NCBI RefSeq assembly: GCF_031755915.1
Contig: NC_083379.1
Coordinates: forward strand, 27,776,001 to 27,840,000
Reading direction: 5' to 3'
DNA from: Ziziphus jujuba
Taxonomy: Eukaryota > Streptophyta > Magnoliopsida > Rosales > Rhamnaceae
Length of the DNA: 64,000 nucleotides
Position numbers and translations under genes: made by a program. Positions 10,666 to 21,152 of this stretch are shown here, one piece after another. The notes below the pieces were generated by a model. That model searched no databases, had not been told where the DNA came from, and saw nothing but the letters and a program-made list of their open reading frames with translations. Every line of letters begins with the position of its first letter. Positions within the stretch are counted from its first letter, which is position 1.

Positions 10666-10922
10666 CTTGCAAGAAGCTTGAGGAAGATTCAAAGATTTAT
10701 TGAAGAGGAGTCCACAACATCACTATTACAAATGTTTTGGTAGATATGTTCTACACTGGGCTTAATGGCTACACTAAATATTTGGTGGATAGTTTAAATA
10801 GTAGATCTTTTAAGAAGAACTTGGTAGAAGAAGATTTTGATTTCTTGGATAAGTTTACTTGTAATTCTCATAATTGGCTTACCAAAAGACAAAAAATATT
10901 TAAAGTTGGTGAATTATAATTC
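10666..10922 (+). pseudogene. gag fragment resembling Athila-type gypsy
   Basis: A 60-codon frame at 10737-10919 reads MVDMFYTGLNGYTKYLVDSL and then an LLEKF-like and NWLTKRQK stretch. The spacing of F-Y-x-G-L, T-K/R, V-D and the later W-x-x-K/R resembles the gag of Athila-type elements as I know the family. It is short and isolated, with no neighbouring pol. It could be another retroelement's gag; a profile search would decide. Confidence 0.4.
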
Positions 10923-11504
10923 TCATAATTGAAACAGTATTTAATTAACAAAATTTAACTGATGTCAGTGCTAAATCCATAAATATTGTAACACATATCC
11001 CATCCATAAATCAATCATTAATTTGCTCTTATGACAACACAATGACTTAACAAGGGACTATGATTTGTTTCAATTCCATATTAGCAACCTAAGAACATAA
11101 AAATCAATTGCCAACCCCTTCCACCTTGATAACCCAAATATAACCTTCATGTCATGTGAAAAAACTCCCAAAACATTGGTTATAATCTCTCCTTTTTTGA
11201 TTTGACATCTAGGCTTCTAACCATGGACACATGAACCTTACTATAAGTACCCTTCAACACTTTTAAACAACTCAAATTTGGAAAAGAAGAAAAAAAGAAA
11301 AAAAGAAGAAGGTAGAACAACCTCAAGCCACCACTATAAGCAAATATGTTTTTATGTGTGTGTGTGTGTGTGTGTGTACAATATGAAACTATATTAGCTG
11401 TGAGTGTGTACATTATGAAACTGTATTGCCTAGCATAATAATCTAACTAATGTGATAGCAGTGAAAACAATAGCTTCATTACCTGTGGATTTATACAAGA
11501 CAAA
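10923..11504. other. unassigned DNA with microsatellite and local duplication
   Basis: No gene recognised. Contains a (TG)n run at 11355-11377. After it, two imperfect ~30-bp copies of a unit like GTGTACAATATGAAACTATA follow each other (11374-11403 and 11405-11434). The end of the copia ORF reads into this DNA. Confidence 0.6.
11355..11377. repeat. (TG)n microsatellite
   Basis: Eleven and a half TG units, uninterrupted. Confidence 0.95.
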
Positions 11505-14366
11505 AGTGCACCTTTCTTTCTTCACAAAACCTTCGGGTTGCACAACATAGACCTCCTCCTTCAATATTCCATTCAAGAAGGCTGACTTCACATCAAGGTG
11601 ATATACTTTCCAAGACTTTTGTGCCGAAATTGCAAGAAGAAGTCTTATGGTTTCCATCCTTGCAACCGGTGCAAAAGTCTCTCCATAATCCACACCGGCT
11701 TGTTGTGCATATCCTTTGACAACAAGCCTTGCCTTGTGCTTATTTATGGACCCATCCGGATTGTACTTGGTCCTAAAGATCCACTTCACCCCAATAGCAT
11801 TCTTTCCCTTCGGTTTTGTTACCAAGCTCCAAGTGTCATTCTTGTTTATCACATCGATTTCATCTTGCATGGCTTGTCTCCACTCTTTTCTTGCCATAGC
11901 CTCATGGACATTGATTGGATCACTCAATGCCACATTACACCTTTCATAAATCTCATTAAGAGGTCTTGTGCCTCTCACACCATCACCAATCTCCAAATCA
12001 GCCCCTATGGAGATTTCTAGCTCATTCTCATCATATTCATCATCATGGGTGGCACCTTCATCATTTCCTTGTTCCTCATCATTATCATGAGCTTCAAGCC
12101 GATTGTCTTCATCCATACTAGCCAACTCCTCCTTACTACAAACCCATTTAGCTTCCTCATCAACTTTCACATCTCTACTTATCACAAGTTTCTTGGTTTC
12201 CAAGTTATACACTCTATATCCCTTGGTCACATCACTATAGCCAACCAAAACACCAACTTGTGACCTTTCATCAAGCTTTCCTCTCTTCTCTTGTGGTACT
12301 AGGATGTAACAAATGCTTCCAAATACCCTTAGATGATCAAGAGAAGGCTTATATCCAAACCAAAGCTCAAATGGGGTTTTACTCCTCAAAGACTTGGAGT
12401 AAAGCCTATTTTGGATGTAGATGGATGTATTAACTCCTTCGACCCAAAACTTCTTTGGCAAGCCACTTTCAAACAACAAACATCTAGCCATCTCCATGAT
12501 GGTACGGTTCTTCCTTTCACGTACACCATTTTGTTGTGGTGTGTATGGTGTAGTGAATTGATGAACTATACCATGATCCTTACAAAGTTGTTTGAAAGCC
12601 TCACTTGTGTATTCCCCACCATTGTCCGTCCTTAACACCTTTATAGTGCAACCGGATTGATTTTGCACTAACTTCATAAATTCTACAAACTTCTCCAAAG
12701 CTTGTGATTTTCTTTCAAGGAAATACACCCAACACATTCTTGAGTAATCATCAATGAAAGTTATGAAATACTTGCTGCCATTTAAGGATGGAACACTCAT
12801 AGGACCACAAATATCCGAATGTATAAGTCCTAACTTCTCCTTTGATCTCCAAGAACAAGATTGAAATGCTAGCCTAGTATGCTTTCCTTTTTGACACACT
12901 TCACACACATGTTCTTGCTTCTCCACCAATGGCATGTCTCTAACAAGTTCATGTGTGCCTACCAATGACTTAAAGCTAGCATGGCCTAGTCTTTTATGCC
13001 AAAGTTGAGAGGTGTTCTCAACATTGGTGTTCAATGCAACCGATGCACCATTTTCATCCATATTCAACCTAAAATTCTTGTTCTTCATTCCAACACACAT
13101 TAATTCATTTCCATGTGGATCAACTATAGTGCATGTCATGTTTGAGAAGTGTAATGCATATTTGTTCTCAAGCATTTGACCTACACTAAGTAAGTTCTCA
13201 CATAAGGAAGGTACATAGAGAACATCATGGATAGTTTTGATACCTTTGGTGGTGTGTATCACCACATCTCCTTTGCCTTTCACTTCCATCAAGGCTCCAT
13301 TTCCAATTTTGACTTTGTTGTGGCTGCTCCTATCCAAGTTTGTGAACCACTCATGCTTGTGAGACATATGGTGTGTTGCTCCACTATCAATGATCCATCC
13401 TTCATCATTCTTGATGCTACTAAAACAAGTAGCAACAAACAACTCTTCGGATTCACTATCACTTGCATTATCTTTAGCAACATTTGCTTGTTGCTTATCT
13501 TTCTTGTTTGCCTTGCATACTCTCTCCACATGACCCTTTTGTTGGAATTTATGGCGAAATGCATCCGGCCTCCACCAACACCTTCTTGGATGATGACCTT
13601 TCTTCTTGCAATGGTGACAAGGTTCATAGGACTTCCTCTCGGGTTTGGTAGTTTCACCTTTCTCCTTTATGACCTTAAGCTTGTTCTTCTTTTGATTTTG
13701 TGTCTTTTGATGTTGTTTAGACACAAATGCAGCCTCCATTGATTCTTCATGTCTAATCCTCCTCCTTTGCTCCGTAGCTTGCAAGGCATTCACCAACTCG
13801 GTCAAGGAAATTTCATTTAGGTTCCTTGACTCCTCCAATGAAGATATCTTAGCTTCAAACCTCTCGGGCAAGGAGACCAACACCTTCTCCACAATCCTTT
13901 GGTCACTTAATCTTTCACGTAGCACCCTAATTTGATTCACCACATTAAGAAGCCTTGTGGTGAACTCCTTAACCGTTTCTTTGTCTTTCATCTTGATAGT
14001 CTCAAACTCCCTCCTTAGGTTAAGGATTTGCATTTGCCTTGTCCTTGCACTCCCTTGGAACTCATCTTGAAGTTTGTCCCAAGCTTCTTTGGCACTCTCA
14101 CATGCCATTATCCTTGTGAAAATGGTATCACTAATACATGAATGAATGGCGGTGAGAGCCTTGAAACCTTTAGCCAATTCCTCCTCATGGTGCTTGATTT
14201 GGTTGACCGTTGCCCCTTGTCTCAAAGGCTCGGGTTCTTGGGGATTTATGGTGACCTCCCAAAGACCATAAGCCTTCAAGTAGGCTTGCATCTTGATACT
14301 CCAAATGTTGTAGTTCTCCCCATTGAAGATAGGAGGAGAAGGAGTTGAAAAACTTGAAGAAGCCAT
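11430..14366 (-). CDS. Ty1/copia gag-pol polyprotein D, truncated in RT
   Basis: An uninterrupted 978-codon frame starting MASSSFSTPSPPIFNG. Order of parts: DUF4219/UBN2-type gag (~1-230); CCHC knuckle C250-C253-H258-C263; a second knuckle ruined (FRHKFQQKGHVERVC lacks two Cys). Protease DSGA is at 327-330 and the GAG-pre-integrase LWHKRLGH motif near 455. Integrase core has D518, D581, E617 (35 residues between the last two, the D,D35E form). The RVT_2 start is KWIFRTKYNPDGS at ~860, with LDVKSAF (D925). Homology stops at about residue 952, just after QPEGFVKK; the last ~26 residues come from flanking DNA. The YVDD box, RNase H and 3' LTR are absent. It could make gag, protease and integrase but not cDNA. 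Confidence 0.9.
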   Translation of the reverse strand: MASSSFSTPSPPIFNGENYNIWSIKMQAYLKAYGLWEVTINPQEPEPLRQGATVNQIKHHEEELAKGFKALTAIHSCISDTIFTRIMACESAKEAWDKLQDEFQGSARTRQMQILNLRREFETIKMKDKETVKEFTTRLLNVVNQIRVLRERLSDQRIVEKVLVSLPERFEAKISSLEESRNLNEISLTELVNALQATEQRRRIRHEESMEAAFVSKQHQKTQNQKKNKLKVIKEKGETTKPERKSYEPCHHCKKKGHHPRRCWWRPDAFRHKFQQKGHVERVCKANKKDKQQANVAKDNASDSESEELFVATCFSSIKNDEGWIIDSGATHHMSHKHEWFTNLDRSSHNKVKIGNGALMEVKGKGDVVIHTTKGIKTIHDVLYVPSLCENLLSVGQMLENKYALHFSNMTCTIVDPHGNELMCVGMKNKNFRLNMDENGASVALNTNVENTSQLWHKRLGHASFKSLVGTHELVRDMPLVEKQEHVCEVCQKGKHTRLAFQSCSWRSKEKLGLIHSDICGPMSVPSLNGSKYFITFIDDYSRMCWVYFLERKSQALEKFVEFMKLVQNQSGCTIKVLRTDNGGEYTSEAFKQLCKDHGIVHQFTTPYTPQQNGVRERKNRTIMEMARCLLFESGLPKKFWVEGVNTSIYIQNRLYSKSLRSKTPFELWFGYKPSLDHLRVFGSICYILVPQEKRGKLDERSQVGVLVGYSDVTKGYRVYNLETKKLVISRDVKVDEEAKWVCSKEELASMDEDNRLEAHDNDEEQGNDEGATHDDEYDENELEISIGADLEIGDGVRGTRPLNEIYERCNVALSDPINVHEAMARKEWRQAMQDEIDVINKNDTWSLVTKPKGKNAIGVKWIFRTKYNPDGSINKHKARLVVKGYAQQAGVDYGETFAPVARMETIRLLLAISAQKSWKVYHLDVKSAFLNGILKEEVYVVQPEGFVKKERCTFVLYKSTGNEAIVFTAITLVRLLC

Positions 14367-14485
14367 GTGGATATTGCTTTCGAGTATGAAGGAATATGAA
14401 AATATATTTGTGCTTTCAAGTATCTCTTCACTCTCAAGGAACGAACCAGCCCAAAAACCTCACAAATCTCACAAAAATGTGCCTT

Positions 14486-14497
14486 GCTCTGATACCA
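14486..14497 (-). promoter_or_regulatory. primer binding site of copia D
   Basis: On the minus strand TGGTATCAGAGC, an exact iMet-type primer site, lies 3 bp from the LTR edge at 14501. Confidence 0.9.
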
Positions 14498-14500
14498 CTT

Positions 14501-15535
14501 TGTTGGGGTGAGAAGGTTATGACCAAGAGCAAGCTAGCTTGAAGTGTTAGCAACAAGCAAGCTTTTGGTGATGCTCTTGGGAATGGTTGTGTGTGAGTTG
14601 TGTTTTTAGGTTTTGGTTATGGTGTTTTCTGGTTTTTAGGGTTCCTAAAGTGTTCTAAGGTGTTGAAGAAGAGATAAGAAGAAGAGGAACACGTTGGCTT
14701 TTGAAAATAAGGCTTAGATGTGTAGCCATTTCATTCATTTTACAATATAAGCTTGAAATTACAACTAGTTCACACATGCCAAGCATGTGAGCTTACAAAA
14801 TGAGTAAAGTATTTGAAATTTAAAAAGTAAAATGGTCAACACCTAACTTTTCATACACAAAAGAGTCAAAAACCAGCTGCAACATGTCTATTCCAAATAT
14901 AGTAAAAAGTGGCACATGGTTTGAACTAAGTTCCTATTGTTTAACTAGTTTGGGTAAACAACCAAACTAGCTTCACCTACTTAGTTCCCCTTTGTATCTG
15001 CTTATGAAACTTGGTTTGAAGCATCCTTGGTCATCAATAAATATTGTTCCAAGAGCTAGGAAAGTTCTGGAACTGGATCATGGGCCAAACAGCTCCAAAG
15101 CTGACCCATACTCTGCATACTGGGCCCATCAGATACAGCAATCTGTTTGGAATAGAAAATGGACTTTCCCATGTCATTTGGACCGGAAATTTTAACCATA
15201 GTCTTATATATATGTCTGTAGACATCCCTCAAAATTTCAGCCCAAAACGCCATTTGCAACATGAGATATAAGATACATAGTGGAACTATGTTGCTGGAAA
15301 TTATGAATCCAGCACCATAGGCATTTCAAGCATAACATTCCTACTCTTTTGTGCATAATTTTGCCTATACTTTTGTATACATAACTTAGGCACAAAACAT
15401 TATCAAAATATACCTTGCATAAATTAAAAACATACAAAAAAATATAAACTCATAAAAGGAAAGGATTTGATACCAAGGTGTGCATGCTAGCCGGTGACAT
15501 GCACCATCAAGTGGCAAAATTGCCACACTTCAACA
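14501..15535 (-). repeat. copia D 5' LTR
   Basis: 1035 bp. On the minus strand it runs TGTTGAAGTGTGG to CACCCCAACA, with TG...CA ends. It is nearly identical to the solo LTR at 52414-53447 (1034 bp). In the terminal ~190 bp I count about two differences. It contains the conserved inverted repeat TGCTGGA/TCCAGCA (15292-15314). Copia B internal sequence follows directly at 15536, so D was inserted in B. Confidence 0.95.
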
Positions 15536-17381
15536 CATTGGAGTGCTCATTGGATTACATTCTTCATGATTAAACTTCTTCAAAAGATCCTTGATGTACT
15601 TTTCTTGTGATATAAATATTCCTCTGTGGCATTGCATTACTTCCACACCAGGGAAGTAATTCATGAGACCCAAGCTAGACATCTCAAACTCCTTCTCAAG
15701 TTCATGCCTTAGCTTATCCACATTCCTTGCTTCTTTCCACTCTTTCTTCATCAAGGCTTCCTGTACACATATAGGGTCACCAAGTGCAATATTACACCTT
15801 TCATAAATCTCGAAAAAAAAAAAACTCTCCCATCTAACACCATCAACAACCTCCAAATCGGCTCCAATGGTTTCTTGGAGTAGATCATCATCCTCCTCAT
15901 TTTCTTCATCATTGTCATCTTCATCATTGTTGTTTTCAACATTTCTTTCTTTATTTTCTTCTCCAAACCATGGCTCATCCTCATTCACCAATAGCTCCTC
16001 CTTACTCCAATCCCATTTTGCATTCTGATCAATCTTCACATCATCCATCAAGGGCATATCATTCACCAAAGCATTAGTATTCTTCATTTCACCATAACTA
16101 GAGTGACCAAGAATTGTATGCCAAAGTTGAGAAATGGACTCAACTTTGCCTTTCAAAGCTTGTTCACTATCTAGTAAATTCACCCTATAGCTTTTATCTT
16201 TGAAGGCAACTTTAAACACCTCATTTCCAAAAGCATCTTTATTGGTGTTCAATCAGATGTCTCCTTTTCCTTCTACATCCATGAAGCTTCCATTCCCAAT
16301 CTTCACCCTTGGCTTGTAGGATCGGCCAACCTCCACAAAGTGGGTTTCTTCAAAAGTCAGGTGGTGTGAACGACCACTATCTACCAACCAACCAAAACCA
16401 CTACTTGTAGCTTTAAGGCATATAGCCACAGCTAAGGTCTCGGCCTTCTCATTCACAACATTTGCTTGTTGCCTTCCTTCCTTGCATACTTTGCCAACAT
16501 GTCCTCTTTGGCCACATTTGTCACAATTTGCATCCGATCTCCAAAAGCACTTGTTTGATGCATGTCCATGCTTCTTGCAATGGAGACAAGGTGGATAAGC
16601 CCCACGGTTTTGTTGTTGTCCTCCTTGTTGTTGCCTTGCATTGTTTTTGTTGTTGGAATTGTTGTTGTTGTTGTTGTTGAAACCTCCATAACCGGTTCCT
16701 CCTTTATTCTTGTTGCTTTTCTTTTTATTCTTCTTTTTGTTTTGACTAGATATAAAAGCAATTTCCAAAGACTCCTCCTTTCTTATGGCTCTTCTTTGTT
16801 CGTTTGCTTAGAAGGCATTGATAAGCTCACTCAAAGTAATCTCACTAAGATTCCTTGATTTCCAAGGGAAGAAATCTTAGCTTCAAACTTTTCGGATAAG
16901 CTCACCAATACCTTCTCTAAATATTAGTCAATGGCTCTCCAAGGACTCTAATGTGGTTCACAACCTTTAGTAGTCTATCAGTAAAGTCCTTAACCAACTC
17001 ATTTTCTTTCATTTTAAATGTTTCAAACTCTCTTCTTGAGTTTAAAACTTGCATTTATCTTGTTCTAGCATTTCCTTGAAATTCTTATTATAACTTTAAC
17101 CAAACTTCTCTAGCACAAGACATGATTCTAGTGAAGATGGAGTCACTCACCGAAGATGGAAGGGCTTTTAAGGCCTTGAATCCTTTAGCTATCTCAGTCT
17201 CATGTGCAAGTCTTTGTGCTTGTGTGGCAATTGCTCTTAACTCCTCAACTTCATAACCTTCTTCCATCACATCCTAAAGTCCAAAGGCTTGGAGATAGGC
17301 TTTCATCTTTATGCTCCAAATGGAGTAATTTTGGCCCTCAAATTTTGGTTGAGTGGGAGGTGCAAAAATTTGAGAAGCCAT
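15536..17381 (-). pseudogene. copia B gag-pol with internal deletions
   Basis: Relative of copia C. Gag starts at 17381 (MASQIFAPPTQPKFEG), is frameshifted near 17270 and 16810-16860, then runs open as 171 codons (16253-16768). That frame has an Asn-rich tract and two CCHC knuckles (CLHCKKHGHASNKC, CDKCGQRGHVGKVC), both intact, and a protease whose motif reads VDSGRSHH. The next 240-codon frame (15530-16252) is a fusion of pieces: GAG-pre-integrase (LWHTILGHSS), the end of integrase (AKWDWSKEELL), the linker, and an RT piece (LEKEFEMSSLGLMNYF). Most of integrase and RT is missing through three separate deletions. Truncated at 15536 by the LTR of copia D. Confidence 0.85.
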
Positions 17382-17556
17382 GACACAAAACTGGATTTTT
17401 GAAGAAAATGGCTCTTGGGTTGGATTTTTTGTGAGCTTTCTAGCTAGATTTTTGTACCACTTCAAATCGAAAATGAAAGGATTGAAATTGGGGGTTCTCT
17501 CACAAGAAAATAGGCTAGAAAGAAAGCCCACAAGGTCCCTCAATGGTTCAAACAAA

Positions 17557-17568
17557 GCTCTGATGCCA
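17557..17568 (-). promoter_or_regulatory. primer binding site of copia B
   Basis: On the minus strand TGGCATCAGAGC: one change from TGGTATCAGAGC. Directly adjacent to the LTR. Confidence 0.8.
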
Positions 17569-18567
17569 TGCTGGAGTCTGGTGTGGTTTTAGGTTCACTT
17601 GGCCAAGAGTGTTGTACACAAGGTGTTAGTCTTGTGCACAACCTTTAATCCGGTTTTTGGTTTGATGTTTAAGTGATTTTTGTGTTTCTTTCTGTATGGT
17701 TATATTTAGGATTGTTAGAGGTTTTTTTTTTTTTAAGGAAGAAGAAGAGACAATGTTAGAGTAGGCCACAAAAAAACTAGACAGCACACTAATTCATTTG
17801 TTGTATATGTAGATACAAAACTTGTCTCATACATGTGAGGTGTGTATGAGACCAAATGGAAGTCTTTAAAATTCAAAATGTACACATTTCCCACTCAAAA
17901 TTATGGTACATAACCGTTTAAGAACCAGCTTCACATGTGAGTGCATAATTATGATAAGAGTGGGTGAGATTTTGAATTTCAAAAAACTGTCTCCACCTAA
18001 TCCTATACTACTACTTTGACCAGATGGAAGGGGGGGATATCTTCATCCAAATTGCTTGAATTTGGCATGTGGCATGTTGAAATATCAAGGATGAAATCTG
18101 GAGAAGACCTAGTCCAAAAGAATTAGGTAAGGCCTCAAATTCATCTCAAACCCGTGGGCCATAACAGCTGGAAATCTCAACAGTTATGCCAACTTGCAAC
18201 CTTCATATCTTGGGCTTCCCAAGGCCTTTTTATCTATGTTTTCATTTATATGTCTATTACAACATATCCAAAAATTATAATCTTGTTCTAAAATCTCAGA
18301 GAACAACAGCCCCAACAATGGACCTATATTGTGTTTCCAGCACATAGTCATTTTACAAAATAAAATCAATACACAATAAAGAGACAATCCCTAAGCTAAA
18401 TACAATAAAACTTCGGCATTCAAAAGACATTAAAAGGAACATAAAACATAGACATAAATATTGCATTAGGTCATTCAACAAAATATTTCTTTTAAATAAA
18501 AAAAGAGGGTGCAAACCTTGTTGGATTTTGGTTTGCACAAGGTGGCAAGATTACCACCTTTTCAACA
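17569..18567 (-). repeat. copia B 5' LTR
   Basis: 999 bp. Minus strand TGTTGAAAAGGTGG to GACTCCAGCA. Same family as copia C LTRs (25338-26389, 20306-21152). Only the right arm of the conserved inverted repeat remains (TTTCCAGCA, 18334-18342). The flank at 18568 is reverse gypsy linker sequence, so B was inserted into gypsy M. Confidence 0.9.
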
Positions 18568-20305
18568 TCTTACTCAAGATAGCTTTGTTAACATCCCCAA
18601 AACTCAAATAAAAATTTTTATTTTTCCTTTCTTTTCTTTCTTTTCCTTTCTCTCTCTCGGCCACCGCACACTTTTCCTCTCTCTTGGGTTTCTCACTATG
18701 GCTCTCAGGTCTCTCTATTTTTCCCACTCCACTTTTCGCTTTCTCATGGTTTTTCCACTCAATTTGTGTTTTGGAATGCTTACCTTGGATAGCGAGCTTG
18801 GACTTACCTTCTTAGATAGATGGTGAAGCCGTTGGTGCCATACTATCTTTCTCTTTGAGTTTTTTTGCCTCCCTCCATTATTGTATTTGTAATTGGTCTC
18901 TATATACCTCCTTGGGAGTCAATGGCTCCAGCTTGACCTTCTTACCTTGGATTTTACATCGAGTGTGGAAGATGTTTTCCCTTTGAACTTGATCATCATC
19001 CTTGTTTACAGCAAGTACTCTACTAGAAGCCATGTTTAATTTGGATGCATGGAGTGTCTCGGCTTCATATTCAAGTTTTTCCTCTCTTCTAGCTCACCAT
19101 TACCCTTTAACATCATGATTCTTTTATTCGGGCATTGGTTAGCAATGTGTCCTTGTCCCTGGCACTTAAAACAAATAATATCTCTAGATCTTAAAGGTTT
19201 AGTATCAGATTTTACCTCATTCTTTAGTGCTTGGACAGATTCGGTTCTAGGCTCTCTCTTTGGCCGATTTGAACTTTCTTCTTCAACTTTCGGCTTTGGC
19301 TTGTTTTGAAAGGTAGGATTGTTTCTCCAGCCACTTGGATTTTATCTTCTGCTGTTGGAAACACCTCTAAACCATGAGCCTACACCCCTCCTCTTGAATT
19401 GATGCTCTAATTTAATAGCCACATGCAACATCTCCTCCAATTCCACATATTGTTACAATTCTAGTTGATTGGCTATCCCATGATTCAAACAATCAAAAAA
19501 CCTTGCCATGGTTGCTACTTTATCTTCATTCATGCTTAACCTCATCATAATCATCTCCATCTCTTTGTAATAATCCTCTATAGACCTATTTCCTTGAGAT
19601 AAAGTTTGAAGCCTGTGATGTAGCAATGATAGTGTAATGGTACAAATCGCTGCCTCATGGCTCCTTTCATTTGTCGCCAAGTAGTGATCAATATGTCACC
19701 GACTCTCCTTCAGGTGTTTTTCTCATTAGTCCACCATTGGAGTGCATAATGTCCAAAATCCATTGCTGCCAATTTAACTTTCTTGGCCTCCGAATAGTTG
19801 TGACAATAAAAAATTATTTCCAAATGCTCCTCCCATTCCAGGTAAGCCTCCGGATCACTTTTCCCACGAAAGGTGGTATGTTTACCTTGATGTTGCCGAG
19901 ATCATCATCTACCTTCTCTCTCATATGCCTCCTACAGCCTAGCCTCTCTTGGATAACAAGTGTTTCATCCATTCCTTCCTCGAAATCATCTCCAAAATTT
20001 TCCTTTTCAAACTCTTTTGGTCGTCCATGGCCTCCTCAACCTCGACCTCGACCTCCATGGAACTCTTGCCTCAAATTCGGTCCGCATGAGATGTTTCTGC
20101 TCTATCCATCCTTTGATTTATATAGTCAAATTGAGCATTCATTCACTGTAATTGTTCCAAGACAGCCTCATGTCCATTTAATCACCACTCCCCATAGCTC
20201 GAGAATCACCATGGAATCCTATAGATTCTTCTTCATTAATTCTTAGTGGTGGATCTCCTTTCCTCAACCTTGGATCTGCCATGTTAGTATAAATAATGCA
20301 AAATA
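18568..20305 (-). pseudogene. gypsy M gag to linker, protease deleted
   Basis: Reverse copy of the gypsy family of element A. The gag start is near 20283, after which the ORFs decay. The zinc knuckle near 19140-19180 reads CFKCQGQGHIANQC, intact where A and L have a stop. From 18940 leftward the sequence jumps from the end of gag straight to the linker, because the protease segment (311 bp in A) is deleted at the 9-bp repeat TCTTACCTT (18940-18948). RT, RNase H and integrase are not present: copia B cuts it off at 18568. Right of gag ~20 bp of leader remain before truncated copia C LTR. Confidence 0.8.
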
Positions 20306-21152
20306 AAGTAGGCCACACAAACTAGACAGCACAAATCAATTTTTGTTTTCCATTTCATTATTATATTATATTGGTACAAAACTTATCTCACACATGTGAA
20401 ATGTGTGTGAGACCAAATAGAAGTCTTTTAAAATTCAAGAATTACGCATTTCCCACCTAAAAATCTGATACAAAACATTCAAATACCAGCTCACATATGA
20501 GTGCACAAATATGGCACAAGTTAGTGAGATTTTGAACTTCAAAAGACTGTCTCAACCAAATTAGGTAATGCTAATTTGACCCGATGGAAGGCTCAACTAT
20601 CTTTGTCCAAATTGCTTGAATTTTGACACATGGCATTTTGAAATATTAAAGATGAAATCTGGAGAATACCAAGCATAAAAAAATTGGGTAATGTCTTCAA
20701 TTCATCTCAAACCCGTGGGCCATAACTGCTGGAAATCTCAGCAATTATGCCAACTTGTAACCAACATATCTTGGGCTTCCCAAGTCCTTTTTGAGCCATT
20801 CTTTTTACTATTTTTTTTTTTACATTGTATTACAACATATCCAAAAACCATAATCTGGTTCTAAAATCTCAGAATCTTCCAGCCCCAACAATAGACTTAT
20901 GTTGCTGGAAACACAATTTCCATCAATAGCCATTTTACAAAACAAAATCAATACCCAATAAAGAGACAATTCCTAAGCTAAATACAAAAAAAAACTTAGG
21001 CATTCAAAAAGAAATTAAGGGGAACATACAACATAGACATAATTATTTCTTTAAGACATTCAACAAAATGTTTCTTGTAAAGAAAGAAAGAGGGTGCAAA
21101 TCTTGATGACCTTTGGCTTGCATAAGGTGGCAAGATTACCACCTTTTCAACA
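20306..21152 (-). repeat. copia C 3' LTR, truncated
   Basis: ~847 bp aligning with 25545-26389 of the 5' LTR (shared TAGGCCACACAAACTAGAC). The right edge TTTTCAACA at 21152 adjoins the RNase H end. Inverted repeat arms TGCTGGAAA (20903-20911) and TTTCCATCA. The fusion with gypsy leader is at ~20305. Confidence 0.85.

Noticed and set aside
9535..10670. Target site duplication for the reverse LTR 9540-10665
   Set aside because: Flanking five bases GCCTC and CTTGC do not match in any register I tried.
11180..11413. 77-codon minus ORF with THTHTHTH
   Set aside because: Translation of the TG microsatellite; no domain.
13227..13742. 171-codon plus-strand ORF and similar ORFs opposite copia genes (e.g. 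36599-37357, 62861-63709)
   Set aside because: Antisense shadows of copia gag or integrase. They mirror the codon structure of the sense frame and have no domain of their own.
15716..16240. Introns as the cause of the gaps in copia B
   Set aside because: The missing segments in C do not begin GT and end AG at the joints; short direct repeats fit better.
16462..16680. Cys-rich plus-strand ORFs ending in poly-Cys/Val
   Set aside because: Antisense reading of the Asn-coding (TTG)n tract and zinc knuckles of copia gag.
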